Shown piece by piece: positions 24,101 to 39,100 of a DNA stretch of 64,000 bases (position 1 is its first letter; every line of letters begins with the position of its first letter). The stretch comes from Callipepla californica brunnescens (Eukaryota > Chordata > Aves > Galliformes > Odontophoridae), in assembly GCA_023055505.1 (NCBI GenBank), contig JALIRH010000044.1, positions 310,001-374,000 on the forward strand, in the 5' to 3' direction. The notes below the pieces were generated by a model. It was given only the letters and a program-made list of their open reading frames with translations, did not search any database and was not told where the DNA came from. A program made the position numbers and the translations under genes.

Positions 24101-27100
24101 ATCTTTTTTTAGAAGTCCTTTAGTATTTTTAATCCTATATTACTGCAAGTTTGAGGTAAAAAGCCATTTCTGTTAAGAAATTTCTGAATACCAACATTGT
24201 TTTAAGTTTTCTTAAACTGAGTTTAAGCACTAGTGGCTCAGCAGTAGCTGTTCTCTATGTTGTTGACTGATTTTAATAGTAGGTCCTTGGAGTTACAAAG
24301 ACATAGATGACTTGGTAGTGATTTACTTTGTCAGTACAAAGTTTATCAGACTGTGGTCACTGCAGTGGTCCAAATGTAAATTTAAAGTAAGCTGTTGACT
24401 CTTCATGGCGTGTCTGCCACTCTGCTGTCCTATGTGGGATTACTGTTAATATCTGTAAAATGCATTAAGCAGTGGTCTTTGTACATAACATGTTTTTAAA
24501 TTTTACTGAAATTTAGGTTGTGAACCCATCTCTGTAACAAGACTTGCATTTTTTCCTTTGCTTAATGAAACCTCCTCTGGGTTATCATCAATCACGATAC
24601 CTTCGTTCTTTTTCTGTTGGTCATTCAGTTCAGAGTCTGCTCCTGAAACTGGAATTAGTGCTCATTCTTTCACTCACAGTCTGTTAGTTCCTTCACTCCT
24701 TAATGTACTACACAGGGAAGCAAGCATACATGATTTACCATCACAGTCTGTTAAGGTGTGTGAACCTTGCTGGCCTTGTTTCCACAAATTGCTTTATATG
24801 CCTTAGTTGTGACATGACAAAGCCATAGCTTACCTTCATAGAGTGGAATCTTTCTCCTTTGTCTTACGATACCACCTCTTGCTTAAAAGATTTTTGATAA
24901 TTCCAAGGATCAGAACTACAAATGAGGAATCCCACAGCTACCTCTTACCAACAGCAATACCTCTGCTGTTTTTTAATCCCCCCCAAACTCCACAGGCAGT
25001 TGAAGAGACTCTAGAAGCTAGGTAAGAGGATTACAATGCTTGTGGCCTTCCAGTATGGCTCTCATGCCCCACTGACACAGAAATATAGAATCTCATGGAA
25101 GAATTGCTGAGGGCTCTTCTGGAACCTATGTTAGATGTCTTAAATTATACTGAAAGCTATACTGCTGTTGGCTTTGCAGTTGTATTATTGTAATTATTTT
25201 TATTTTGACTTGTGGCAGATATGTCCTTAAAATATCTGAGGGGATGTTGTTTTCTGGTGAGTATTCATGAAAGCTTGGCTCTTGGTGGGCTGAGTGCACA
25301 GCTGAAGTGTTTGGACCATGGAGACTGGCAGGACTAGGAAAGGAGAGCAGGTCAGTTTTATCTTAACTGCACTATTACACATCAGCACTTGAACTGCAAG
25401 ACACTGCTGCTAGGACAGTTAGCATGGGCTTAAAGTACGATCTGTCCTAAGCTACGTATCTGCTTATAGGAGTTACCCAACACTTTCACAATGAGAAAGG
25501 AGAGATATATGAATTCCTGTTTCAGTGAAACCAGAAGAAGAAAATAATCTATTTTCATTAATTTCTCACAAATCATCTTTCTTCTCAGACATCTGGCAGT
25601 AGCACTGATGATACTGAAATGTTACTAATGAACATTTTCACTAATCTGCATTGCCTTAACAAGGCAAGGATAAAGTGGTGCTCTTACCAATAATGTAAGA
25701 TGTGATAACAGGACAGAGTCTGATTTCTAGTCACATCTCATAGGTAGCTTTATACTGTACTGTTCTCTTCTTAGATAGGATCATCACTTAGCATAGGCCT
25801 TGCATTATGAGCTTGCTGTCCCAACTGCTGTGTTACAATTAGTGATATGATCTGGTACAGTCATACAGGGGTATCTGAAAGATAACAAGCAAACAAGCAA
25901 AAAATCAGGAAAGAGCTTATTTCTTTAAAGCTCACAATTTCTGAAGGTCTGACAGTTGTGCCTGTAATAACTGTATAGTTGTAAATGCTGTATTGACAGG
26001 TTTGTTTTTTTTTTTTTTTGCCTCTGATAATAGAGTACAATAGTAAGTGTAAGTATCAGCTGACTGAATTGCTGTTGTACTCAGTTAATACCTTCATGCT
26101 TTGTTCCCCCGTGTTCTTAAAGTGTGGGAAGCAGAAGAGCAATCTGCCAGTGGTCTGGGAACTTCGCAGTCAACTAGTTTTGTTCTGAAGTTAACCTGCA
26201 AAGTCTTTCTTCAGTAGATACTTCTTATCCCTAACTACGGTTTGTGCTGTATAATAGATAGATTACCATCAGGGGCTGCTGTGAGTCTGCAATTGTTCAT
26301 TAAGCTTGAGCTTTATATTTTTAGTTTCATCTGAGTCCAGAGCGAAGAGTTTATGAATTCTTTCAGGAGTCCCAGATTTTCACAATTCAGGAGCTGTCCC
26401 AGAGCTTCAACACTTACATTGCAAGTGGAAATAATTCTGAAAAAATTAAATGTACAGATGAGTGTTGCTCAATGGGGTAGTGTATCTTATCTTCTTGATC
26501 TGTGTTATCTGCGGTATATATCTGGATTATGGGCGATATCATCTCCAAAGATATTCTCTGAGCTATTCCTTCATTTGTAAGTGTTGCTTTCTCTTTTCAA
26601 AATTGTTTGGAAAGATGCATGTATTTAATAGGGCTTTTTTCTTGTATCTGCTCAGTTAATTCTGCATGTATTTGACCAGGACTGATGTCATGTTTCCATG
26701 AAAGCTCTGCACAACTGCATTTTAAAATGCACAACTGGTAATCTTCTGACACTCTGAAATACACCTACACAAGGAAATGAGAGCCTGAGCCACTACTAAG
26801 GTGTTTAATCACTCTGAATCAACATTCGGCTGATGTTATTAATAGAAGAAACATGGATTGACTTGCTTTCCTCACAAATGCGAGTATTTGTCACAAGCCA
26901 ACTGCCAGTGGTCAAAAGCAACATGTTAAAATTCAGAGACATAATATAGGCGATGTATTCTTAAGCAGGCAGTAAATAAATTCGCTCAGATATCCCATCT
27001 GGATATTAAGCATGTGACATTGCCAGGAGCAACTTCTTAGCTTGCCAACATCTGGTGGACCAGATGTTGTAACTGGAGGAATTCTTTCCACTGCTCTGCA

Positions 27101-30100
27101 CCTCAGAGCAGGAGGGTGTGATGTTCTGTGGGGATTGTGCCTTCCTCACCTCAGCTCTGCAGCACTTTTCCCTGTACACTTCTTTCTGAGGAAAAAAAAT
27201 CATACAAATCTGCCCTAGGAAATAAACTGTTTGTTAAGAGTGATAACGTTAGTCTAGTGATGCTATAGTTTGGTAATGAGATTAATGAAATTCTTTCATA
27301 GTCTAAATTTGAGTTATGCCTTCTTTTGGAAAAAACAAAACAAAACAACCAGAAAAACACTAATAATGTGAAAGAGAAATGGACGATTATGTGCAAGATT
27401 TTGTAGCCAGTTCTCCTTAATGCTGAGCATTAATTGTGTGCTATATGCTGATTTTTTCTTGCAGATGGTCCAGTGTCTGTTGGAATGAGTCTGGATATTG
27501 CAAGCATTGATACCATATCAGAAATTAACATGGTATTTTGGCTTTTGTAATCTTTTTGTTTTGTTATTAATAAGCTAATGTCTTGCATTTATGTTTGCTG
27601 GCAATGTGAATGAAGATTTTCCTCTTGATTGTTAGGAGAAATAATTTAATTTTTTTTTTTTACTGCAGATGAGAGATTATGGCTCTATAATTAGTACTGA
27701 GTGTGGAGGACTAAATTTCTAGGCTTGAACCTGTATAGATGGAAATCACTCCCTTGTAGATACAAACAAATTTGCTACTGAGTACTAGTTAAAGGCGTAT
27801 AGAGCAAAATTTGTTTTCCAAAGGAAAAGTCTAAATCCCTACGTGTTTTGGAGAATATAAATAGTTATGCATGTGACTTTGAGGCCACTCCCTTTTCTTG
27901 TGTTTAGAAACAATCATAATATTTCTTCTTTGACTGTCATATGTTAATTTATTCCAGCTGTTTCATTATATTTGTATCATTTCTTTTTGAACAAACTATG
28001 AAATGGAGTATACTTTTCTAGTGAAACATCCGGTGTTGCTACATAGAAAAAATGTTCATTATTCAGATATATCCATATTTTTTAAAATACAATGTGTAGT
28101 AATGTATCTCACCATTAAATTACTCAGACTTCTAGATCAATGGAATCTTGGAATCTCTTTTGTACTTGGCAAGTATTCATGGATATTTAGGAAAGGAAAA
28201 GTAAGGTCTGAACTTAAGATGGACTTATCATGGTGATTAAAATGCACCATAACATCAAAAGTTGATTAAAAAGATGTTAAGAAATTGTGTGATTTTAAAT
28301 GTAAGGCTACAACACATTCTCACACTGAAGGTGAATTTGCCTGTGAGCTATTTTCAAGGTCTCTGCAGTTTTGGCACTTCTGGTCATATTGAAAGGATAA
28401 ATTCAGCTAGAAGGTGATGATATATTTAATGTATTTTCCATAACTTACTATTACACTTGATTCTTTTGCCATTATGAATCTGAATTTATACAACTTTTTC
28501 TGCAGTTTCCTTAAATCATTAAATTTTTTTTATGTGGACAAAATGCTGTTTGCAACAGCTTATATAAATCATTGTGAGAATTAAAGATTTACAGAGCCAG
28601 ATTATCTACTGTCAAGACTCTGATGACTTCAGCTGATTTGTGGCTCCAGGCTGAGGCCCTCAACATTTACTGTAAAATTTCAGTGACCTTAAGAACAAAA
28701 TTTACTTGAGATAATATTTCTGAATGACATCAGCATCACTTCAAGTGCTGGAAAATGTGGCAGTATGAGTGCCCATACAACTGCTATCCAAATGCCAACA
28801 CTTAGGATTGGAATACAGGGAGTCTCAGAATATCCGTGTTCAGCAGCTGGTTCCATGCACTGTTGTAAAATGGAATAACAGTGATTTGTTCTAAGGGAGA
28901 TATATATACACATATATATTGTATTTCAGGATTACACGGCTACCATATTTCTGAGGCAACGGTGGACTGATGAGAGGCTTTGTTTTGATGGCAATAAGAG
29001 TTTAAGCTTAGATGGTCGGCTTGTGGAAATGCTCTGGGTCCCAGATACCTTCATAGTTGATTCAAAGAAGTCTTTTCTTCATGATATCACTGTTGAGAAT
29101 CGTCTGATAAGAATATACCCTAATGGAACAGTCTTGTATGCTATACGGTATGTACATACCATGTACCAGCCTTTGTATTTGGCTTCTAGTTACACTTGAA
29201 GCTTTTCAGGTTAGTGTGATTTTATGCCTTAGGAACTGTTCCTGTTTGTAAAAGTAGAATATACATGGTCCTATAGTTTTACAAATATGTAATATGGTTG
29301 AACAATATGATTTAAATCTTAAAATTAATACCAGGTCTCACTTTCACCCCTTGAAAGCAAAAAGTTCTAAACCAAACCTAGGAAATGCCCCTTTATCCAT
29401 TACAGTTTTGAGTATAATCATTACAGGGGAAGGGAAGCTACAGTGACTGATTTGTGTTATTTATTGCAGAACAACCTTAAAGTATTCTAGAAAGCTGTGT
29501 GGCTAATTTTTGTTTTTACTGATGAACAGTTTTATCCCACTAATAATCAGGATTACTCTGTTTTTCAAGGATCACCACAACTGTTGCATGCAGCATGGAC
29601 TTGACCAAATACCCAATGGATAAACAGACGTGTACCTTGCAACTGGAAAGCTGTAAGACAAGTTATTCTTAGTCTGTGTGGCATTAGTGAAATGTCTGCA
29701 ATCATTTCCATAGACTGCTAGTTAAATACTACTGGAGAGACTGGAATATTCTTAAAAGACAAGTGTCAACACAAGAACTAATTAAAATAGAATTAAAGTA
29801 GTATTTTCACACAGAGATAAACTTGTGACGCTTCACTGAAAATAGCTTTACAGTATTGAAGTACTGACTTTAAGGAAAACCATAAGAGATGCTCCTAAGT
29901 TTGTTTTGCAGGAGATGCTGCAGTTATTCTGTCGGTCTCTAGGGGGGGTTCTTTGAGCAGGCATTTTCCAGCACAGTTAAAATAAAGACTCCCCCCCACC
30001 CACTTTTGCCTCTTTTCTCTCTATTGGATACCGTGTTTTTTTTTGTTTTTTTTTTTTTTTTAAACCTTTAAGAAAGAAAGAAATTAGAATAAGACATATT

Positions 30101-33100
30101 TTTAAGGCATAGAGTTCAGATTTCCTTAATTACTGTCTTTTGAAAAAAAGTAATTGCATATAGAGTTCTGTTCTGAGAGGGGAATATAGAAAATATGGAT
30201 ATCACCCAGTGACTTATTTAATTTTCTCTGTGCAAGTGCTGTGGGGGAAAAAATGTCATAAATAGAAGGGCCAGGACTAAATCTCCTTTTGAGGTTCTCA
30301 TTGCATCACTGAATGTCCACGTATTTTTTTGTTAAAATGCAATCTCAAATACTCTAAATGTGATTGCTTTGCAGGTAACCACTGTGTATGCTTAAAGTTA
30401 ATTCTGCTGTTTTTCATATGAATAAGACTCAATCAAAATGGGTTTTTTTGCATGTGATAATGCAGATTGAGATGTTAGGGATGGTCTATGAGATGCAAAA
30501 AATGTGCAAATATTTATTAGTATATATTCTAAATGTTCTTTCAGAAAGTTTTTAAGTACTTGTTGAGTTTTGTTCTTTAGGATTTCAGAGCTGTATGTTT
30601 GTCATTGTGTTGCTAATGACCAATTTTAAGGCGGCTTATGAATCAAAGGAAATCAACCTCCAAACATAACAGTCCCTTTGGAATCAGCAGTTTTATTGGA
30701 ATCACTATTAAACAGATCTTATCCACATAAGAATTTGTTTTCATCTCCAATTTGTTTTCCTTTAGAAGAACATATTGGTGAGTCACAATTTTACATTAAA
30801 CACATTGCTTAATGAATCATATAATATTTAGTTCCAGAATGAAATATATGTCCCACTGGAACATAGAGCTTTAAAGAAGACGTGATTAAAAAAAAAAAAA
30901 AAAAGGTGGAGAATTCCCTGTGTATTAAAAATAAACGTTGTTCAGAATGATTCCATCTGCTTTTTCAAAGCTCACAGGCATCTGCTGTCCGAGGGGAAAA
31001 CAGCAGTGTCATCACAAACGCTCTCATGTCATTTGTGTTAAATTTTGAGGAGAACAGCTAGAAACAGTGAGTGCAGAAGGAAAAGAATGTCTTTATCCAC
31101 TGCCCCTTTTTCTTCAGTGCACTGTAATGTTCCTTTACAGATTCTCTGGAAATGGTGCTTTATTCCTCATGAGATAAGCTATGTCAATTCATAGGCAAAT
31201 AATGAAGTCGTTTTAGGTCACTACTTGCAAATACCATTATATGAAGTTAAGAATGGTGAATGCAAGTGTAAGTGCGCATCCGTACAAACACTCATAAAAT
31301 ATATAGCAAATATTTCAGCTGAAACAAGGTGTGTTAGATGTTAAACGCTTACTAATATAAAGACAACATGCCATGATATTGTCAGGCAGTGGTTTTACAC
31401 AATAAAACGTCCCTCGTGGTATTCACAATGTGCTCCATTGTTATTACTAGATAATAACACAAAGCGTGTTATATTTTCTACATGGTGAGACACTTCTGAG
31501 CCTGAAATTTCTATAGCTTTTTCCCATTTTTTGCAATGCTTCAGAAGTATGTGGGGCTCCAGTTAGTGCTTTGGGAGCATTTGTGTTCATGGCTGTGTGG
31601 GAGGTAACACCACCAGTCATTTGTTCAGGGCTGGGGGCTTTTTTCCTCCCTTCATTTCCCCCCCCCTGCACAGTCCAGTTCAAATACATATTCATTTTTG
31701 GACCCCTCTCTGAAATTTTATTTCCTTGTTGATCTCATCCTTTAGCATTTATGCAGTGAAGAGCCATGTGAAGGCACTTAACTTGTGCTTGACAATCAAG
31801 AGAATTTAAAATTAGCAACAAAATGATAAAGAAACTCGTTTGTATTAGACATTATGAATGTTTAATCCCAAATTTACTATATCCACAGTTAACCCTTTTG
31901 ATAGTAGCTGTTCAAACCATATCAACAAAGCACAAGAATGAGACTTCTTGGGCTTGAGGAATTAGTGATAAAGAAAACTCAGTTTTGTATTTAAAAAAAG
32001 AAAGATATTTGTGGAAATTAAATAACATAGTTTAAGGATCTTGTCTATGTAAACTTTTCAAAAGTTTTGCAGTTAGCCAGGCATTAATCCCTTGAATAAA
32101 GAATGATGTTACGCAAAGGGAGCTCTGTGCAGTTTAACTTTAGTGTCTATTGGGAAGACACTCCCCCAGGGTTTTCTCTTCACAAATAGTTTTGAAATTA
32201 ATATTTTGAAGGTATTCACATGTAGAACAATAAAAACCTGCTAATCAATTAATGAAGATACTTTGGAACAAAAGTGTTAAAGCGAAAGAACATTCGTTTG
32301 TGGATATGCTTCTTATCACCTTACTTGTTTGACTGGTAACCAGCATTGTGTTTCCTTGAAGATTCTGAACTCCCTGTTTTTCCTGCATAAAATGGCTGTA
32401 AGAAGTCAGTACCTTTCCATTGTATTAGAAGTATTAAAATGCTATTTTTTACTTCTGTGATTCTAGGACTTTGTTCTTTTTGCAGCATGTATCCTTATGC
32501 AATGTATTGCATTATTGTCTTTGAGTGTAATTTGCTTACAATTCACTGGAGTCTAAAAATAATCATTGGCTTGTGGTTCTGTCCCCTAAGCTTAGCTATT
32601 AGCTTGCACAGTGTAAGTCTGTCAAATGCAAGAATGATTGATCTAAGAAAGCTAAAGGAAAAGATGTTCAAATGCTCCCTGTTAACATGTAAATTACATT
32701 AACATAATCTTGAATTAATCATATACACAAGTCTGAAAATTGCTTGCCTTTTAATATAATGGGAAAAAGCTACAGAGGTATTTTAGCAATAACTGTGACG
32801 CATATTGACAAGTGTATGTGAAATACAGTTGCCTTCTGATAGACTATTCATGTCCCATCTCAGTTCCTAATTACAGCTGAAGGTTAAGAGTAAATCTCCT
32901 GGGGCCCCTGAAGTGTATCACTGTGTTGTGCCTTCCAAAACTTCAACACCTAGGCTGGTGTCCTTGGGAAGGGGCTGAGCTCCTCAGCCAAGATACATCT
33001 CAAGTGATTAATTACCCAAGCCCAACTCAGAATGTAGCTCTAGAATATGGGTCTTCAGCCCTTTGGTTCTTACTGATGGGAAGACCAAATACATTGTACT

Positions 33101-36100
33101 GACCAAGAAAGCATCCTGGGGTGCTGCAAAGTACACAATGAACATTTAGTCAAATGTTGGCATTGCTGTAGTTGCTAAGATCTTTACAGCTTCATAGCTT
33201 TTGCTTTTTAAATACCATGTGGTACTAATCTCTTTTATTAGTTTATGTTGTCTATACTAGAATGAAAGATATAAAAAGGACTGAATCCAAAAAAGACAGC
33301 TTTTATATGGTAAGAATTTGGGAGTTTTGTCACAAACAAGGGTTAACATTCTGTCAAAAGCTGCATTGTTTATGTCTCATTGTTCTTTCAGGCAGATGAA
33401 GAAGAAACAGCTGAGCCATAACTGTGCTCAGCACAAATTAACTATTGTGTAGTTTAAAAAAAAATAAAATTGTCCTGTGTACCACTACAGGGGGTTACAA
33501 TATCAACGATGTCATGTTTTACTGGACAAGAGGAAATGATTCCGTTCGAGGTTTGGACACACTCCAGCTGGCACAATATACAGTAGAAGACCACTTTACT
33601 TCAGTATCTGAAGCAGTGTATGAAACAGGTAAAAACTCCCTTGTGACACCTTCTAGGTGCAGTTTGGAATATGGCTCCGGATACAGTACAGCATGGAGGA
33701 GCTGAGCATGATGCTTACTTTTTGGATAATGTTTTTAGTTTTCTATGTTCTTGAAATTGCACACAGCTCTCTCAGATGTTGCCAGCGGAGACCCGGTACT
33801 GTAAAAGTTGATGCTTTGAGAGCATTTTCTTGGAGAGTGTTATTTTGGAGACCACGTGTTACCTACAGAATAATGAACAATACATATGTTACTCATTCTT
33901 TTTAATGCTGGGGAGAGTTCTTATGAGGGAAGAAGAGCTCGTAGGTTGGGCATTTGAATTCGAGGCCATTGACACTACATGCTCAATTCAGGACAGTTCC
34001 CAGCCTTTCTGGAAATAGCCACTCTGTTTTTGTTTGGAAAAACGAACTCCTCTTATCAGCCAAGGAAATTTCTGTGAATATACTGGGTGCTCTTATAAGT
34101 GCAAGAAGTTGAGCTTCATTGCAAGTGCTTGTAGGAATTGCTCTTTATCTTTGACTTCTGTTCAGCATGTGGGCAGCAGAGTATGGATCACTCATTCTGT
34201 AGTTTGTCTGCCCAAGGAAGTGTCAGAAGCATTTCCACAGACCTGCAGGACTTGGTCTCTTTTCCCTCTCTCAGAGATCTTGAAAGAGCTTTCTAAAGTT
34301 TCAAGGTTTGACAAACCTTCTTTCTGCCCCTCAAGTTACTATTAGGTTTATCGTTGCTATTCTTCATATTTCAGTTTCCCTTCTGCCCAAACCAATGTGC
34401 TAACTGCTTATTTCTGTGTGAGGACACATGCATCCTCCAAAGCTGCACTTTTACCAGAGTGTCTGTTACTAATTCTGAATCACAGATATTGTTTCAGTAT
34501 TCTGTAGTTGGATGTCTCTACTTTACAATAAAGAGCAGAGAAACTTCAGGATCTGATTGCAAGCATTAGTTTGGACTGAAAGCCCAAGTTCTCTAAATGG
34601 ATATAAAAGTGGAAATGAAATATGTAATAGCAAGCTACAGGATCACAAAATATCTTTTTGCTTACATAACTGACATCTGCTTGCTTTCCTCCTCTTTACA
34701 GCTTTGGGTTGAGCAGCATCAGGTTCCATCAGAGAAGAACAATCCTCTACTGCTCTTCTGCCCAGAAGGGTATTAGGACCTGTTCACCACAAAGGAAAGA
34801 GGGAAGGGAAACCTGCCTAATTCTTACCAACAGCTTTTGTCTATATACCTGCTTACTTATCTACTTACCTATTTGTGTCAGATTCCAGACTCTGTCATAA
34901 AGTTACATTACCTTTTGCTAGGTGGAATAAGAACAGTCTCTAGTGACTAGGGGCATGGTCAGATAAAGGCATGCTCTTCTGCTCAGTAAATGATGCTGTC
35001 TTCTTCCCCTCACACTGGAAGTAGTAACATGCATAAAGTCAAAATCCACTCTGATTTAATATGTTGCAATACTTGCAGCTGAATCTAATTAATATTTTCC
35101 ACCTCTGATTGTTTCAGTTCTCGTGTTTAAGAAAGCTGCATTCTCAAGTGCTCTGCAGTGTTTTTAAATGAAATCCCATAATCCTCTTCATTTTCTACTG
35201 TGTCTGTGGTAGAGGAGCTATTTTCAGTAGAATTCTTAGGGAAACAGTGCTTACTTTAACCCATACTAAAAGAAAAATACACACAAATTATGGATCTATG
35301 TAATCAATTTGGAAGGGAGGATATATGCTTTGCATTTTCTTATTGTGATTAATAGATGCCTGAAAGTATTTTGTAAATAACTGTTGTGATTCACAAGGCT
35401 AATGGGAAAGATACTAGAGAAGAGCGCTGTTGTATTTCCTAACACAGCAAAAAAAGCAATCAAAATTTGATACTCTGTGAACTTGAACGGACAGTACAGC
35501 TGTTGTACAAGTGAAATATTGTACAGTGATGGAAAGCTCAAGTTCACGTACAACCACAGACAGAGCCAAGATTAGAATATGGTCAGCAAAATCCCTTCAT
35601 AAGCAACTTCACTATATTTAAGAAAGGGACTACATGGATTAATCTTGTTTATAGAACACGATGTATCACATAATAGTAATCACATTATAATAGTCACATA
35701 ATAGGAAGTCTCTTTGTGCAATGTTGACTGGAGGGCTGGCTGAGGTTTTGTGCTGCCTTTGTCTTGATACAAAATGATTTAATTTTGGACATAGGTAAAT
35801 TCATTGCTAGAGCTGCTTCCTGCTTGTCTTTAGCTATAATCCTTTTTCTTCAAACACTGATACATATGCTCTTGGACTCCAAAACTAAGTAAGTGCATTA
35901 CTGGCGGCTGGCTTTTTATTACAGTTGTCTAGCCAACACCACCTGCATCCTCAGAGTAACAAATAGTGATGTAAAAAGCTTGCATTTATTATTGGAAAAA
36001 CATGAAAGCAATTAAAGACTGTTATAGTCTAGCTTTCTGTGTAAATAATGATAGAAATAAGGTTGGAATAGACTTTAACAGTTCACTTAATCTGTTCTCA

Positions 36101-39100
36101 TGTCCCAAGACAAGCTCATCTATATCAACAACGTACTTCCTGACAGATGTTTGTAGCAGTAAATTAGACAAACCTCCGAAGTGTCTACTCCTCAGCCTCT
36201 CTAGATTCTGGTGATTACTGCAAACGTATTTTCCTCGTGTCTAATTTTGATCTCCCTTGCTACATTTCAAACACATTACGTACTTACTACATTGTCTTCT
36301 GTGGATCAGAAAGACAAATTTTCAGCTGTTTTTCAGCAACCTTTCTCCATTTCTCAGACTGACATTTTCCCTCTCTTATATTCACATAAACAGTTTTCTA
36401 GATCTCCTGTCTCTGCTATTGTTCTTCCATAGACTTTCTCCTATCTTTGCTGATATGCAGCACTCAAAACTCAGTGTCCTGACATCCTCTGTAGAGGTAG
36501 GGAATTACTTCATGCATTTCATGAACTCTGTTCCTCTTAATCCACTTCAGTTAGACATTTGCTTTTCTTGCAGAAAATTCCTGCACACTGCTGACCTCGT
36601 TCAGCTTGTGATTTTGCTGTCTGAGGGCAGGACTTTGTACTTCTGTAGAATTGCATCTTCTTTTGCTGAGGCAGTTTTTGATATTTGTTGTTATAATTAT
36701 GAACGCAGGTCCTGTTCTCCAATGTGCTGACTGTCCTCTCTGTTTAGTATTTCTAGTTATGCCATGGTGTGCTGTCCTGTTTGCAATTCTCATCAATTCT
36801 GTGTACAGGACAGACCCGCCTGGATTATATTTTCACAGCAAGCCATAGCTAATCAATCTTTATTAACACTTATAATCAATGAAAGAAGCAAAGAGGGGTT
36901 TAATACCTCAGGGTAGTTGGCTGCTGCTAATTTTTCCTCTGAGCTGACTGACAACTTCCCTTAGCCTTGTTCTCACTGCTGCAATACCTCCAAGTCTTCA
37001 GAAGCAGCAAGGGTTGACAAGCTCAGTGTACTCAACCTAATGTGGAGTTCTCAATCTCTGTCCAGAGGCCAGGGAGAGTTTTTTCAGGCAGACCTCTCCT
37101 CTTAAAAACCATGAAGTCAGCAAGGTTATACACCCGAATGATACTGCTTTGACAGAATGGAGGGTTGGGCAGAAGGATGAAGTCAGCCTCCCATCCTTGA
37201 TTCACACAGACAATGAGGCATTTGCGTTCCTGAAAGAGCCTGCAAAGGGAGCTGGCTGCTGCTTGTCTGCAGTCTGTCTGCAGTATTTTTCAGTCTTTCA
37301 AAACAGAGACGTTACCTTGCTCAATCTTTCTCACCTCTCTGCAGTTCTTATTAGTTAGCAACCAAACTTTTCTAGGATTTTCAATTCTTCTTTTTCGTGA
37401 TACAGTACATTGAGTAATTTCTGTCATTCCCTTTATCAGTTCTTTTATAATCTGCAATTGCTCTCCAATTGTTGCTTCTGATAATGTCATCTTTGCCATG
37501 GAAGCCTTAAAAACAATCTCAGAACTGCTGTTAGTACAATTTTATCTGGGGACTGTCTGGTCAAACTCAACTAATATTCAATCAGTTGCATACTAATATA
37601 TCTGTTACCAAGTATGTACAATTTACCTAGCTGAGCTGTTTGCTTGGATAATCATTCTTTTTAAATGGGGTTTTCCACTTGGAAAATACAAATGCTTTCC
37701 ATGGTTTGCTCTTTTTCTCATAGTTCTGCAGTGCTTCACAGTATGTATTGAAGCTGCAAAAGAGTTTAGAAAGGAAGCAGTTATGGAAAATGCATTGAAA
37801 ATATTACAGCAATGTAAAAACAGATGGAAAGGCAGTGAATTGAATGAATGAGGATGCTAGGAAGGGGATTTTTTTTTCTAACTTTTGGAAAAGTTCTTTG
37901 TACTACAAGCAGAAATACAAACACATGGAAAACTTCCTGTGGCGTAATTGTTTTTGTGAGAGTTTTTTTTTAATAGGTAAACTAAACAGGCAGACATATC
38001 TGCACACAAATACTTCATGAAAAGTGTTTGGTTTTTTTTCCTTAGGAAATTTGAATTTTCAGACTCAATTTTTGTAAAGCATTTCTGTGAAGGTAAAACA
38101 CATGTTGAGAAGCCTGTCCCAGTCTTTCATTTCCTTTGGTTCACTACTGAAGGACAAATAGGAAAAGAGTTTATACGATCCTGACTGTGAGAAACAAAAG
38201 GCTATGTTGAAAAAGTGTTTTGTAGTTGAAAATTTTCTCTATCAAAGAATGTTATTGTGCTCTTTGAACCTGCTGTAGTTTACATGGAAATAAATAGGAG
38301 TCTTTACTTTTGGAGTGACCTTAGTATACTGCATCAGTCAAAGAAGTTGCATTACAGTGGTACAATTTAATTCTTGGGTGAAATTGGAGACGCTACTATT
38401 TTGTGATGTATTTGTTTGTTGTAATCAAGCAAAAAAAAAAAAAAAAAGCATACTGAAAATTACAATGTCAGCAAATAGTTAAGTCGGTAAAGTTATGTCC
38501 TGTACTGTCCCCTTAAAAGATGCAAGCAGAGAAGAAAATGATACATTGGTAGGGTTACAGTGATGAGCTCGTGGGAGATGTACATCCCACGTTTTAGCTG
38601 GCACCCAAGGGGTGAGCATACATATTTAATGATAGGGAGGAATGTGCTCTTTGTGCCTGACTGCACACCCTGTGCAGGATACCAAAGTGCTTCTTACATA
38701 AAGAGTGATGTGGAGCTTTCTTTTGCTGGAGTAGAATTCATTATAAAGTCCATAGGAACCAACTGTGGGAGGATGCTCCCATCCCATGACACCTGAAGTC
38801 TGGAAATGAGGACACTGTAAATCACAGATCCTTCCTTCAGACTCCTCTGCTGTGACTTTCTGCTGGCAGGGGGAGCAGAAAGAGCAGGGGTGCAGCATTC
38901 TGCTGTTAGATTTTTGCTTAATTACAAAATGGACGGTCTAGAATGATAAAGATGCCCATTTATGTAAGCCAAATTTCCAAGGCAAGTTGGATGAGTACAA
39001 ACTGTCTTCTCTTGCATTCAAAAGGTTCTGCCTTAGATCTATACTTATTCAACTAATGGGGAAGAAATGCTATGCTGGTATAATTCTTATGGTCTGAAAC

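Larger units (their letters stand above)
18634..27464 (+). other. GABRP: GABRP intron 2 (8.8 kb)
   Basis: The largest intron. It contains an antisense CR1 fragment (20776-21090), a G9-A-G6 purine run (20460-20475) and T runs at 20056-20072 and 26005-26019. ORFs at 23341-23535, 23424-23762 (minus) and 24558-24806 have no splice context or family features. No further exon is supported. Confidence 0.8.

Noticed and set aside
33657..34345. Overlapping + strand ORFs directly after exon 6
   Set aside because: They are intronic continuations in other frames. The GABRP frame leaves at the donor at 33629 and joins cleanly to exon 7.
36257..36730. 157-codon + strand ORF, the second longest in the window
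   Set aside because: It lies antisense in an old CR1 fragment whose pyrimidine-rich strand is poor in stops. It has no domain features.
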